64,000 nucleotides of DNA from Congeria kusceri (GCA_027627225.1 CM051025.1:53462681-53526680), one strand, 5' to 3'; counted from the stretch's first letter, positions 47,434 through 59,867 are shown. Notes: generated from the letters alone by a model not told the origin. Numbers and translations are program-made.

Positions 47434-47705
47434 CCGATTTCATTAAATGTGCGTTTTGTGATGGAAATCATAAACCTAAGGACTGTGTGACCTTTTCTGA
47501 TGTCAAAAACAGATTTCAACAGTTGAAAGAAAAACGACTCTGTTTTAATTGTCTTGGACACCATCAAGTTTCAAAGTGCACATCTCGAAAACGTTGTCAA
47601 GTTTGTAATAAGAAACACCATATGAGAATCAAGAACCGGAAGTGCCGTCACACAGACCGGAAACTGCTGTTCTTCACTCATCGTTCTTCTAAAGACAGCC
47701 ATTAG
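47434..47705 (+). pseudogene. BEL/Pao CCHC zinc-knuckle segment
   Basis: CAFCDGNHKPKDC, then CFNCLGHHQVSKC and CQVCNKKHH: paired zinc-knuckle type motifs. The frame breaks before and after. Confidence 0.85.
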
Positions 47706-47709
47706 TACT

Positions 47710-48600
47710 GTGCGCTCCGGGCAGATGCAGACAAACGCATGCATACTGTTTGATGAAGGAGCACAGAATTCGTTCATTACTGAGGCTCTTGCACGTGAAC
47801 TTGAGGTACAGCGAACCGGAACAGAGACCATTCACCTGGCAGCATTTGGCGATAAGGAAGACCGGCTTCTACACTTGGAGACAGCTACCATCTACATGCT
47901 CTCGGACCGGAAGGAACATATACCGATCCATGTCTTGATTGTTCCAACGATAGCTACCCCGATCAGTATGCGTCTCCAGCGCACCGCTGCACGTGTGCCC
48001 TATCTCAGAAAGTTGAAACTTGCACATCCGGTAACTGAAAATGAAGATTTCAACATCTCCTTACTGATAGGCTCGGACCACTATTGGGACGTCATTGAAG
48101 ACGAGGTAATTCGCGGGAAAGGACCAACAGCAGTGAAGTCGAAAATAAGGTATCTTTTATTTGGACCTGTCAGAGCAGAAGATAAATCTTCGAACCGCGT
48201 GCTCAACGTTATCACTTCACAATCAAACGATATCACACGATACGAGTTCACTTTGGTCATTAGAAAGCATGGGAATCATTCAATCGACAGAAGAGTCAGA
48301 GAAGCGAGACCGCTTCGAGACGTACCAGCAGACATCTATAGAATACTCGGGCAACAAATACACGGCAGCTCTTCCATGGAAGACCGTCCATGAACCGTTA
48401 CCGTCGAACTACAACGTTGCCATGGGACGAACAGAGAGTACGATTCGAAGGATAAGCCGTAAACCGGAAATGCTTCAGAAATATAAGAAAATAATTGCCG
48501 AACAAGAGCGAAAAGGATTCATTGAAAGGATAGACGAATCCGACACCCCCCCCCTCCCCCCTCAGCGATCGTGCATTACATTCCCCACCATACGGTCATA
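47710..48600 (+). pseudogene. BEL/Pao protease and start of RT (broken)
   Basis: CILFDEGAQNSFIT corresponds to the retropepsin strand but has Glu where Thr/Ser normally follows the Asp. LLIGSDHYWD is a typical BEL/Pao motif. Overlapping frames show a shift near 48160-48390, and a C-rich tract at 48543-48560 may be the site of another. Confidence 0.8.
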
Positions 48601-48683
48601 AAAGATTCATCGACAACTGCAATACGTATTGTATACGATTGTAGCTGCAAATACCTGACCAACCCAGCCTAAATGACTGCCTA

Positions 48684-49019
48684 GTGTCTACACCCCCTGT
48701 ACTCAACGATTTCATATCGATTTTGGTGCGATTTCGTCTCAATAGAAATGCAGTCAGCACAGATATCGAGAAAGCGTTTATACAGGTGGGCTTGCGTGAA
48801 AAGGACCGCGATGCTACACGATTTCCATGGTTGAGTGACCCAAGAGACCCATATTCCCATCTATGCAGCTATCGTTTCAAAACCGTATTATTTGGCGCGA
48901 CTTACTCCCCATTTAGTCTGAATGCTACGATTCAACAGCTTAGAGGGACAAGTTCGATTGGGATGTGCCATTACAATTGGACCTTCAAGAAACGTGGCGA
49001 CAGTAAGCCGAAGACCTGA
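48684..49019 (+). pseudogene. BEL/Pao RT fragment lacking catalytic motif
   Basis: DIEKAFIQVGLREKDRDATR and LFGATYSPFSLNATI match RT palm motifs. After about 48950 the expected YxDD region is absent, and sequence jumps to the end of RT. Confidence 0.8.
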
Positions 49020-49084
49020 ACACTGTGACCAACTTCAAATTTTCAAGACAGTACGGCGTTTGAAGCTCAAGCACATGCCTCCAT

Positions 49085-49801
49085 GTTTTCGTCGATGCTA
49101 GTATCATGTCGTACGGAGCAGCAGCCTACATTGTCAACGGAACGGAAGCGAGTCTTGTTATGGCGAAGAACAGAGTTGCGCCACTAAGAAAGATGACTCT
49201 ACCGCAATTCAAACTCATGGCCAATGTGATCGGTGCTCGACTGTCGAAACACTTGCAGTCAGCTCTCAACATCTTTGAAGTAACGTTCAGATCAGACAGC
49301 CAAATTGTTCTACAATGGATATCATCATCAAAGCCACTCAAACGATCTGTGAAAAACCGGGTTCCAGAAATCCACACACTGACAGAGAGTTATTCGTGGA
49401 ACTATTGCCCGACATACGACAACACGGCTGACCTCCTGACCCGAGGGATCCCAGCGTCACAGTTTATGAACAACACACTTTGGAATAATGGACCATCTTG
49501 GATCACACAGAAAGATGATTGGCCAGTATGGAAACCATACCGTTGTGTTCATATGCAGGAAGAAGTATTCCTGTGCGAGCCGATATCTGAAGACGAGAAC
49601 CTTCATTCAGCGAAAGTGCTCATCAGTTTAAACTCTCCACCACAAGAAGAAATTCACACAGCTATCAACATTGAGAAGTACAGCAAATACCCGAAGTTGC
49701 TTCGAGTTACCGCATATGTGCTCCGATTTATATCGAACTGTAGACAATCGCGTGCAAAAATTACTGACGTGTTGACTGCAACGGAACTTAAAGTCGCCTA
49801 G
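49085..49801 (+). pseudogene. BEL/Pao RNase H region
   Basis: HVFVDASIMSYGAAAY, RSDSQIVLQWI and NTADLLTRGI are RNase H/A17-type signatures of BEL/Pao pol. The piece is open for 231 codons from 49106. Confidence 0.85.
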
Positions 49802-49969
49802 CAAAAGTGGTTATCAGCTTGTCAGGAGACTTCTTTCTGAGGAAATAAGAAGTTTGAATCGAAGACTCCTACGCGACAACCGCTTGTTAGACAACTGCGG
49901 CTGTTCATTCGATGTGGCGGTCGTACTCATACCGCATCTGTTGCTGACGTTACAAGATTTCCGAATCTG

Positions 49970-51055
49970 TTGCCAAGACACCATCCGCTCACAAATCCGA
50001 TAGTAAAAGACACCCATGACAATCAGTTACACGCCGGGACAAACGCAACTTCCATGCAGGTAAGACATAAGTACTGGATACCCACCATAAGACAATGTGT
50101 ACGATGTGTAGGCGTGTTCAGGGCAAACCCTACAAACCTATGGAATCCCCACCATTACCAAAGTACAGATTAGTAGAATCTCCACCATTTAGCGTAACAG
50201 GCGTTGATTTAACAGGTGCCCATTACGTCAGGGACCGAACCGGCAGCGAAACAAAGATATATATCTGCCTATTCACGTGTGCCAGCACTAGAGCCGTCCA
50301 TATTGAGATTAATCTATGACAAGATTCATTTATGCAAGCATTTCGTCGATTCGCAAGTCGGAGGTCACTTCCGAAAATGTTGATGTCTGACAATGCAACC
50401 AACCTCGTCACAACAGCTCAGGCGTTTATTCGTGTCTACTGCAGTCAAGGAACTTCTCAGCCCAAAGGGAACAGAATGGCACTTCATACCAAAACGAGCA
50501 CCATGGTATAGAGGATGGTGGGAGAGCCTTATTGGCTCACTCGTTAACATGGAGACATTGCACACCGTTGGCACCGAAATAGAAGCCATGCTGAACGATA
50601 AACCTTTGACACATCTACCGTCATATAGAAACGATTTGGAACCCCTAACACTTTCACATCTCGTTTCCGGGCGGATAATTTCGTCGCTTCCGTACAACAA
50701 CATAGCGATAGAGATAGACGCTCAAACTAGTAGAGAAGACGGAAGTACATACCGCAGACGACTGCAGTAACACAATGCACTCCTTAATCAGTTTTGGAAA
50801 CCCTGGCGGACCGAATACCTGACGGCTCTTCGTGAATCACACAAACTCTCAAGAACGACGTTGCAGACTATAGCCGTAGGAGACGTGGTGCAGATACACG
50901 ACAAATGACCCCGCAGTCAATGGAAACTGGGTGTGGTAGAGGAGCTCATCACCGGAAGAGACGGTCTTACGCGAGCTGCTCACGTGAGGACCTACCGAGG
51001 AGTCACTACGAGGCCTATTGTGAAGATCTATCCGTCAGAAGTTACCAGTGACAAT
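49970..51055 (+). pseudogene. BEL/Pao integrase (broken)
   Basis: Zinc-binding part near 50010-50120 (QLHAGTNATSMQVRHKYWIP, CVRC), catalytic core pieces at 50180-50320 (TGVDLTGAHYV, CASTRAVHIEI) and 50400-50760 (WHFIPKRAPWYRGWWE). Frames shift between all of them, and a stop follows HIEINL. Confidence 0.82.
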
Positions 51056-51143
51056 TAACGTTTAAATGATGCATAAACATAAATCCATAGACATTTTTAA
51101 ATTCATATATGCGTGGATTTTAATTATTTTGCGGCCCCCAGAA

Positions 51144-51303
51144 TGTTAAGTGTATATAACGTCGACGCGATTTGCCGCAATTATGTATGTTTTACTTTGA
51201 CGTCATCATTGTTATTGTTGTTTATTCTATCAGACATTATTAAAGGATCGAACCTAACAGACGTGTTGTACTACACTAGCGAAGTACCATTACCTCAATT
51301 ACA
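51144..51303 (+). repeat. BEL/Pao 3' LTR
   Basis: 160 bp, aligned end to end with 46449-46609; differs at about ten positions and one single-base gap. Confidence 0.9.
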
Positions 51304-51304
51304 T

Positions 51305-51367
51305 GACTAATAATCCTATCGTATGTAAGTGTGCATATTTTGAATATATAATTATATGAATGGATGG
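51305..51367. repeat. 62-bp direct repeat flanking the BEL/Pao element, right copy
   Basis: Begins one base after the 3' LTR; partner of 46387-46448. Confidence 0.85.
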
Positions 51368-51544
51368 TTTTTACTTAAAAGGTTTTACTAATATATGCAT
51401 ATTGTTGCATTTTACAGGATTTGAATTGGCAAAATCCTGCTGCATAGCATGACTCTATTGTTTGTTTATTACCTTTCAAATACAAATATGTATTTGCTTG
51501 CATTTCCTAAAGATATATGTTAAAGTCGTGAAGTCCAAACTCAC

Positions 51545-51718
51545 CGATAAGTTGACATTTTTGGCCAGTAGCACTCCAAGTACCATTACTCGTACACAAG
51601 GAAGTGTGTGTTCCTCTGAGAGTAAAGCCTGCATGACAAGAGACGTTTGCTACCGACCCAAACGTTGTGGAATCACTTGCCGCAGTGCCATTTGTTGGTT
51701 CTGGAAGTGTTCCGCAAT
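51545..51718 (-). CDS. Sushi exon 12 (D type)
   Basis: DCGTLPEPTNGTA, NVSCHAGFTLRGTH, LCTSNGTW, QKCQLI. 174 nt, donor gtgagt. Confidence 0.93.
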
Positions 51719-52319
51719 CTATCATAAAAATATGTAAAACAGATTAAAAAAACACCAGCAACATTACAAAATATGCACAATTTGTAGTTTACAATATACA
51801 AATGTAAAACAATGTAAATTAGCAAAGAATCGTTTTGCGAAATGTTAGTAAACCACAATCTGCACTCATATTTTGGTTACCAAACAGGTTATGCTTTGCC
51901 GGCGTCGGCATGTGTTTTTGTTTGTTCGTTAGCAACCATACGCAAAAAAGATATCAACGGATTTAAATGAACTTTTCTGGGAATGTTACGAATGCAACAC
52001 GGAACAAATGATTATATGTAGGTGGTGCTCGATGCAGGAATTGTTTAAAAGATTCTTTCTTATTGAAATATGTGCCGACATTGCTGAAAACTTCGCTTTC
52101 CGATTTCATTCAATTTATATTTTATAAATGCTTTACTAACCTAATAACTATCAAGATGAATGATAGTTGACAACGACACTACACAACACAAAACAAACAC
52201 ACAAATACACCAACATCAATGTTTTAATATTAATATTGTATTCAAACAACGACTTAATTTATATATTTACTTCTTCCGTATTAATAAACCACTGCACAGT
52301 GTTAAACGACAATACTCAC

Positions 52320-52493
52320 CAACGAGAGAGCATGTCTGTCCAGTACTGCTCCAATTGCCATTGCTGTCACATGTGGAGTTGTTACTTCCTTGGAGATAAT
52401 ACCCGTTGCCACACGTGATCGTTGCCTTTGAACCGAATGTGGTGGCTGAGGTTTTTACACTGGCGTTGTGAAGAAATGGAAAAGGCCCACAAT
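52320..52493 (-). CDS. Sushi exon 11 (F type)
   Basis: DCGPFPFLHNASV, TITCGNGYYLQGSN, TCDSNGNW, QTCSLV. Identified by phase and cysteine pattern; donor gtgagt. Confidence 0.92.
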
Positions 52494-53415
52494 CTGTAAC
52501 GCGATTGCATTAGTTCAAAAAGATCAACAACATTTACCAAAACAAAAGATATTCATTCTTTTTAAAAACAAATCAATAATTTAGGTCTGCAAATTACTGA
52601 TCCTATATACAGTGCTGTCACAGGTGGGCATGTTGCCACAGTTGACATTTTAGCCATTGTCACATTGGCATTTTAGAAGCTTTTGAGAAGCTTAGATTGT
52701 CCCAAAACCTATAAACATTTCGTTTAATTTTTTAGAAGTAAACTACTAACATTTGCAGTAGGCTTACATTGTTAATACATATAAAATTTACATTTCATCG
52801 TCAAGGATACCATGACGAAACAAACAATTGTTATGTATACATATTCATTACCTTGCGGTTACTCTAAAATGCACACATATGGACGTTATGTTATAATTTT
52901 CGAAATTAATGTTCTTATTTTCTTCCTGAATTAAACGAAATACAGAACTTAGTGTGCTAAATCTAGTGCATGCAAAAGTGTCAAATAAAGATAAGCGTAT
53001 ACATGCGCTCGGGCTTTAAACGTGATTTACTTAGCCCCGTTTTGTATACAAAACATATGTAGACTTTAAATAAAGGTTGTATTCTTAATCAATGCTATGT
53101 TACATGCTTTTATGATTTTTTTAACAAAATACTATTTATTTCGCATGTCAGATATACTCAACATATAATGTGTTATCATCATACATTATTACGATTACAA
53201 AAAAAAACTTGTTATAGGGAAATGATATTAATTTCTGTCTTTTGAAAAATAAATGTCAATAGGAGTACGTACATTACCAGCTCGACTGTTCTGTACATAT
53301 GATTTAATATTGATTCATTATGATTTATTTGAAATACATTATAATGCGAATCTGTTAATGTACATATTGTATAAGTGTTTTTGAATATTTACGTTCAAAT
53401 AATTTAATTCATACC

Positions 53416-53462
53416 AATAGGAGTGCATTTTGAACAGTAGTGTTCAATTACATCCATTGCAA
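53416..53462 (-). pseudogene. Decayed sushi exon end
   Basis: On the minus strand AATGGA..AACACTACTG..CAAAATGCACTCCTATTG then gtatg: the last quarter of a sushi exon with its donor, but frameshifted. Confidence 0.6.
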
Positions 53463-53628
53463 ATTATAACTCATACAATTCATCATTTTCTACAGCTGTA
53501 CTCGTATGTAAGTATAATTATGACGTAATATGGTGTTTCATTAAGATTATTATGAGATGTAGTACAAAACTTGTAAGGACATTGCTAAACTTACGAACGT
53601 TTGCATATTTTAAAGTCTGTAGTACTCG

Positions 53629-53693
53629 CCAAGAATAGTGCAGTTCTGACCAGATATATATGACACCTTGCCATAGTGAGGCGTCATTAAACG
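53629..53693 (-). pseudogene. Core-deleted sushi exon
   Basis: DCGRLMTPHYGKVSYISGQ then NCTIL: the two ends of a sushi exon are joined in frame with the core (Cys II and III and Trp) missing. No AG acceptor precedes it, and the donor has become gcgagt. Confidence 0.65.
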
Positions 53694-53758
53694 GCCACAG
53701 TATTGTATAAGAAGAAAAAATAACAACAATTTAGGATCATGGGTACATCTATTAAAAA

Positions 53759-54595
53759 TAGGGATGGCAACGAATACTTAAACGTTATTCAATTATTCGA
53801 ATTTAATATTCGAATATTATTCGAATATTCGGTCATTTTGAATGAGTTATCAGTTTGTTTGCGACCATAATTATCAATCCTAACAAAAACTAGTACAGAT
53901 AATCTACAAAGCTCGCATAAATAATATTCAACATAACATTTTTTTTAATAAACACAAAACAACATAAATGCTTTACAAATGAAAACCACCAAGCGCTAAT
54001 CAAACGCATGTGTTAGGAGCCTCACTAACGAATTACAACAGACAACGTTAGCCAACTTCGCTATTCTACTTTATAAAGCTTGCGTGAAAAAATATGATTT
54101 CACAAAGGACCCGCAATTCTGATGTCAAACAAACTGTAAACAAAAAGGGGCCAAACAGACAAGACCAGTATGTTATAGTGAATGCTTAAACGCTAACATT
54201 AGTTTAAATTATTGTAGGACACTATCAATATATTTTTTTCAGGCTTTTATATCATAATGCCTCCATGAAGTCGCATTTCGAAGTTATAGTCTTTGAAACA
54301 TAATTTGATCCGCACACGACATATGGGTCCATATCATAGGTGTCAATCTAACTCGATCCCATTGTTTATATTCAGTTTTCACAAGTAGTGCATTACAGCA
54401 CCAAAGGTGTTTAATGGTGTATCGAAATAGCAAACAGTCAAAATAGAAGATCCCGTGGAAGAAGATTTTTTTTTAAAGTTTTCATTTCTTAAGATTATTT
54501 TGTTTTAATTTTTATATTCTAATTGCTATATTTTATTGGAATATTCGGTCAGTTATTTCAATAACCGAATATTCGATTATTCGTTGACATCCCTA
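53759..54595. mobile_element. Non-autonomous hAT-like DNA transposon
   Basis: 837 bp with terminal inverted repeats TAGGGATGGCAACGAAT / ATTCGTTGACATCCCTA. The possible 8-bp target duplication is poor (6 of 8). AT-rich ends with attcgaatatt resemble the element at 43547. Confidence 0.65.
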
Positions 54596-54664
54596 ATCAT
54601 AAATTAACACCAAACCATTCATCCTTGAACATCTACGTTGGTTAAAGATATAGTATGGTGTACT

Positions 54665-54705
54665 CACCAGCAATAGTACAGTTCTGACCAAAGCAAGAGG
54701 CTCAA
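54665..54705 (-). pseudogene. Decayed sushi exon end
   Basis: On the minus strand GGTCAGAACTGTACTATTGCTG followed by a gtgagt donor; only the last part of the exon survives. Confidence 0.55.
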
Positions 54706-54918
54706 GAGTGCCTGTATCGCTCCACAGGCTTATTAAGTAATGATCGTCAGAAGCAAAAGGACCCTGATATGTTATATAAGGCAAAAATGCCCGCCCTCTG
54801 GCGGCCATGTTATTTTACACGAATAAAAATAATTTATAAGGAGCATGTTCACAGATTGGCAAATTTACAGTTTTCACAAGTTTTGTCATGGCAAAATGTT
54901 AAAAACTTCATAACTTAC

Positions 54919-55092
54919 CAACAGGATTGCATGTCTGCCCAGTACTGTTCCAAAATCGGTTGATGCCACACGTGACTGTCCTACTTCCATTAAGTTTGTA
55001 TCCGGTGTGACACGATATTGTAGCCGCAGATCCGTACGTGGTGGCGGTGTGTGACACGTTTCCGTTTGGAGGGGCAATTAAACGTCCACAAT
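54919..55092 (-). CDS. Sushi exon 10 (G1 type)
   Basis: DCGRLIAPPNGNV, TISCHTGYKLNGS, VTCGINRFW, QTCNPV. Donor gtaagt. The oldest-looking member of the recent array. Confidence 0.92.
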
Positions 55093-55627
55093 CTGTTTTA
55101 CAAATACAGATACAAGTGTTACGTGTATCGAAAACATATTCTAACAGGACACGCGGCTAGTTTTCCATAGCTACAGAAGGAAATCAGCCATAGGTTAATA
55201 TTCAACAAATTATGGGCGGAACCTAGTGTTTTGAGAATAGTTCCAGCCATATACGGAAAACTGGCCACGCCCCCCGGCGCCATGTTTTTCAACAGAGCAG
55301 AAGCATTTGGGCAACTTTGGTAGAGGAATACATATGTGTGTGAAATTATTTCGAAATCCAACCAGTGGTTTCTGAAAAGAAGTTTTCAGTATAGTCGTAA
55401 AAAGGTAAAAAACCACGCCCCCTTGTGGCCATGTTTTAAACCAAGCGGAACCATTTACGCGGCTTTAGTAGAAAACCGTCCAATCAACATTTCTGTGAAA
55501 TTATTTCGAGATCCAGTCGTTTATGACCAGAAAAGTTTCAAAGTTTTGAAACATTACTAAGTACCAAGCACGTATCGAAATTGCTAAATTTCCGAACGTG
55601 TCCATCTTAAAAGTAACTAATGCTCAC

Positions 55628-55671
55628 CAATAATAATGCATTTCTGACAGGACTGTCCTACTTTCATTAAG
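55628..55671 (-). pseudogene. Truncated sushi relic (core deletion)
   Basis: LNESRTVLSEMHYYW-type reading: the segment before Cys III is joined to the segment just before Cys IV with a few inserted bases. Same breakpoint as 59345-59388, so both copies descend from one event. Confidence 0.75.
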
Positions 55672-56073
55672 ACCTTCCGAATGTTCTATATAGCAATATA
55701 CTGAAAACTGGCCACGCACCCTGGCGCCATGTTTTTCAACAGAGCAGAACCATTTGGGCAACTTTGGTAGAGGAATACCTATGTCTGTGAAATTATTTCG
55801 AAATCCAACCAGTGGTTTCTGACAAGAAGTTTTCAATATAGTCGTATGAGTTAAAATGCCCAAGCCCCCTTGTGGCCATGTTTTAAACCACGCGGAACCA
55901 TTTACGCGGCTTAAGTAGAAAACCGTCAAATGAACATTTCTGTGAAATGATTTCGAGATCCAATCGTTTCTGACAAGAAAAGTTGCAAAGTCTTCAAAAA
56001 TTACTAAGTACCAAACTCGTATCGAAATGCTAAACTTACGAACGTGTCCATCTTTAAAGTGTCTAATGCTCAC

Positions 56074-56152
56074 CAATAATTAACATCATTTCTGACCAGT
56101 ACTATTCCAATGTCCATTGCTGCCACATGTGACTGTCCCACTTCCATTAAGG
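56074..56152 (-). pseudogene. Half sushi relic (3' half only)
   Basis: Retains LNGSGTVTCGSNGHW and the donor but is joined upstream to intron sequence at a shared aggtt. No acceptor remains. The same junction occurs at 59791 and 61008. Confidence 0.8.
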
Positions 56153-56583
56153 TTAATCTTCAACAAATTATGGGCGTAACCTAGAGTTTTGAGAATAGTT
56201 CCAGCCATATACTGAAAATTGGCCACGCACCCTGGCGCCATGTTTTTCAACGGAACAGAACCATTTGGGCAACTTTTCCAGAGGAATACCTATGTGTGTG
56301 AAATTATTTCGAAATCCAACCAGTGGTCTCTGACAAGAAGCTATCGATATAGTCGTATGATGCAAAATGCCCAAGCCCCCTTGTGGCCATGTTTTAAACC
56401 TCGCGGAACCATTTACGCGGCTTAAGTAGAAAACCGTCCAATGAACATTTCTGTGAAATGATTTCGAGATCCAGTCGTTTATGACCAGAAAGTTTCAAAG
56501 TTTTGAAACATTACTAAGTACCAAGCTCGCTTCGAAATGCTAAACTTACGAACGTGTCCATCTTTAAAGTCTCTAACGCTCAC

Positions 56584-56757
56584 CAATAATAACGCATTTC
56601 TGACCAGTACTATTCCAAAGTCCATTGCTGCCACATGTGACTGTCCCACTTCCATTAAGGTTGAATCCGGTGTGACACGATATTGTAGCCGCAGATCCGT
56701 ACGTGGTGGCGGTGTGTGACACGCTGCCGTTTGGAGGGGCAGTTAAACGTCCACAAT
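56584..56757 (-). CDS. Sushi exon 9 (G2b type)
   Basis: DCGRLTAPPNGSV, TISCHTGFNLNGSG, VTCGSNGLW, QKCVII. 174 nt, donor gtgagc. Confidence 0.9.
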
Positions 56758-57290
56758 CTGTTTTACAAATACAGATACAAGTGTTACATGCATCGAAAAC
56801 ATTTTCTAACAGGACACGCGGTTAGTTTTCCATAGATAAAGAAGCAAATTAGCCATAGGTTAATCTTCAACAAATTATGGGCGGAACCTAGTGTTTTGAG
56901 AATAGTTCCAGCCATATACTGAAAACTGGCCACGCACCCTGGCGCCATGTATTTCAACGAAGCAGAACCATTTGGGCAACTTTGGTAGAGGAATACCTGT
57001 GTCTGTGAAATTATTTCGAAATCCAACCAGTGGTTTCTGAGAAGAAGTTTTCAATATAGTCGTATGAGGTAAAATGCCCAAGCCCCCTTGTGGCCATGTT
57101 TTAAACCACGCGGAACCATTTACGCGGCTTAAGTAGAAAACCGTCAAATGAACATTTCTGTGAAATGATTTCGAGATCCAATCGTTTCTGACAAGAAAAG
57201 TTGCAAAGTCTTCAAAATTACTAAGTACCAAACTCGTATCGAAATGCTAAACTTACGAACGTGTCCATCTTTAAAGTGTCTAATGCTCAC

Positions 57291-57464
57291 CAATAATAAC
57301 GCATTTCTGACCAGTACTATTCCAATGTCCATTGCTGCCACATGTGACTGTCCTACTTCCATTAAGGTTGTATCCGGTGTGACACGATATTGTAGCCGCA
57401 GATCCGTACGTGGTGGCGGTGTGTGACACGCTGCCGTTTGGAGGGGCAGTTAAACGTCCACAAT
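57291..57464 (-). CDS. Sushi exon 8 (G2a type)
   Basis: As exon 9 but SNGHW and GYNLNGSR. It is 707 bp from exon 9. Confidence 0.9.
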
Positions 57465-57992
57465 CTGTTTTACAAATACAGATACAAGTGTTACATGCAT
57501 CGAAAACATTTTCTAACAGGACACGCGGCTAGTTTTCCATAGATAAAGAAGCAAATTAGTCACAGGTTAATCTTCAACAAATTATGGGCGGAACCTAGTG
57601 TTTTGAGAATAGTTCCAGCCATATACTGAAAACTGGCCACGCACCCTGGCGCCATGTTTTTCAACGGAGCAGAACCATTTGGGCAAAATTGGTAGAGGAA
57701 TACCTATGTCTGTGAAATTATTTCGAAATCAAACCAGTGGTTTCAGAAAAGAAGATTTCAATATAGTCGTATTAGGTAAAATGCCCACGCCCCATTGTGG
57801 CTATGTTTTAAACCAAGTGGAACCATTTACGCGGCTTTAGTAGAAAACCGTTCAATCAACAGTTCTGTGAAATGATTTCGAGATCCAGGCGTTCCTAACA
57901 AGAAAAGGTTTTCCAAAATTACTATGTATCAAACTCGAATCGAAATTGCTAAACTCACGAACGTGTCCATCTTTAAAGTATCTAATGCTCAC

Positions 57993-58166
57993 CAATAATA
58001 ACGCATTTCTGACCAGTACTGTTCCAATGTCCACTGCTGCCACATGTGATTGTCATACTTCCATTAAGGTTGTATCCGGTGTGACACGATATTGAAGCCG
58101 TAGACCCGTACGTGGTGGCGGTGTGTGACACGATGCCATTTTCAGGGTCATTTAAGCGTCCACAAT
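57993..58166 (-). CDS. Sushi exon 7 (G3 type)
   Basis: DCGRLNDPENGIV, SISCHTGYNLNGSM, ITCGSSGHW, QKCVII. 702 bp from exon 8. Confidence 0.9.
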
Positions 58167-58638
58167 CTGTTATATAAATACATATGACAGTGTTACATGC
58201 ATCAAAACATAATTATATTTATATGCTTTATAAAATATAACATTATCAAAAGCCCGCATTCTGTTGTCTGAATGAAATCAGTATTCATAATAAGCATCCG
58301 GTATAAGCTGTGGCTTTTTAATTATTGTAAAATGGTTTCATGAGTACGGCTTAATTGTGCGCTGTCATGGGGGTGAATATTTAAATAAAATAAAACACCT
58401 ATATCACATATTATATTACACTCGTCAAATAGCACAAAATCTAAGTAATATTATCCATGGAAAAATAGCATACACAGTATGCAAACATCAGCCACTTATT
58501 ATTTTTTCACTTAACAGCTTAATGTTGTTTCACAGTCGATATCAAAGGTATCATGGCGTAGATCTTATATTTAACAAATGTCGTGTAAAGTTTGCCTAGC
58601 CAACAAATGACCGAATGTTAAAATACTTCATAACTTAC

Positions 58639-58812
58639 CAACAGGATTGCATGTCTGCCCAGTACTGTCCCAAAATCGGTTGCTACCACATGTGACTGTC
58701 CTACTTCCATTAAGGTTGTATCCTGTGTGACACGATATTGAAGCCGCAGATCCGTACGTGGTGGCGGTGTGTGACACGTTGCCGTTCTTAGGGGCAGTTA
58801 AACGTCCACAAT
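58639..58812 (-). CDS. Sushi exon 6 (G1 type)
   Basis: DCGRLTAPKNGNV, SISCHTGYNLNGSR, VTCGSNRFW, QTCNPV. Donor gtaagt. Confidence 0.9.
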
Positions 58813-59344
58813 CTGATTTACAAATATAGATAAAAGTGTCACATGCACCGAAACCATATTCTAACAGGACACGCGGCTAGTTTTTCATAGATAATGAAGG
58901 AAATCAGCCATAGGTTAATTTTCAACAAATTATGGGCGGAACCTAGAGTTTTGAGAATAGTTCCAGCCATATACTGAAAACTGGCCACGCCCACTGGCGC
59001 CATGTTTTTGCAACGGAACAGAACCATTTGAACAACTTTTGCAGAGGAATACCTATGTGTGTGAAATTATTTCGAAATCCAACCAGTGGTCTCTGACAAG
59101 AAGCTCGATATAGTCGTATGAGGCAAAATGCCCAAGCCCCTTGTGGCCATGTTTCAAACCAAGCGGAACCATTTACGCGGCTTTAGTAGAAAACCGTGCA
59201 ATCAACATTTCTGGAAATGATTTCGAGATCCAGTCGTTTATGACCAGAAAAGTTTCAAAGTTTTGAAACATTACTAAGTACCAAGCACGTATCGAAATTG
59301 CTAAATTTCCGAACGTGTCCACCTTAAAAGTAACTAATGCTCAC

Positions 59345-59388
59345 CAATAATAATGCATTTCTGACAGGACTGTCCTACTTCCATTAAG
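59345..59388 (-). pseudogene. Truncated sushi relic (core deletion)
   Basis: Copy of 55628-55671 at an offset of 3717 bp with the same internal breakpoint. Confidence 0.75.
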
Positions 59389-59790
59389 ACTTTCCAAATG
59401 TGCTATATAGCCATATACTGAAAACTGGCCACGCACCCTGGCGCCATGTTTTTCAACGAAGCAGAACCATTTGGGCAACTTTGGTAGAGGAATACCTATG
59501 TCTGTGAAATTATTTCGAAATCCAACCAGTGGTTTCTGACAAGAAGTTTTCAATATAGTCGTATGAGTTAAAATGCCCAAGCCCCCTTGTGGCCATGTTT
59601 TAAACCACGCGGAACCATTTACGCGGCTTAAGTAGAAAACCGTCAAATGAACATTTCTGTGAAATGATTTCGAGATCCAATCGTTTCTGACAAGAAAAGT
59701 TGCAAAGTCTTCAAAAATTACTAAGTACCAAACTCGTATCGAAATGCTAAACTTACGAACGTGTCCATCTTTAAAGTGTCTAATGCTCAC

Positions 59791-59867
59791 CAATAATAAC
59801 GCATTTCTGACCAGTACTATTCCAATGTCCATTGCTGCCACATGTGACTGTCCCACTTCCATTAAGG
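59791..59867 (-). pseudogene. Half sushi relic (3' half only)
   Basis: Same junction to intron sequence as 56074-56152. Confidence 0.8.

Larger units (their letters stand above)
46449..51303 (+). mobile_element. BEL/Pao LTR retrotransposon, mutated
   Basis: Short LTRs (161 and 160 bp, about 6% different) enclose a 4.5-kb internal region coding on the + strand, antisense to gene B. Gag, CCHC knuckle, protease, RT, RNase H and integrase pieces appear in the BEL/Pao order but with many stops and frameshifts, and the central RT including the catalytic motif seems deleted. It sits in the intron between sushi exons 12 and 13. Confidence 0.92.
52494..54918 (-). other. Intron of gene B with exon relics and a hAT-like element
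   Basis: 2.4 kb. It contains three decayed sushi remnants (53416-53462, 53629-53693, 54665-54705) and a hAT-like insertion (53759-54595). The rest is AT-rich without recognisable content. Confidence 0.6.

Noticed and set aside
58357..58599. An 80-codon plus-strand frame duplicated at 63291-63533
   Set aside because: It lies in intron sequence within the tandem duplication; there is no motif and the identity reflects recent copying.
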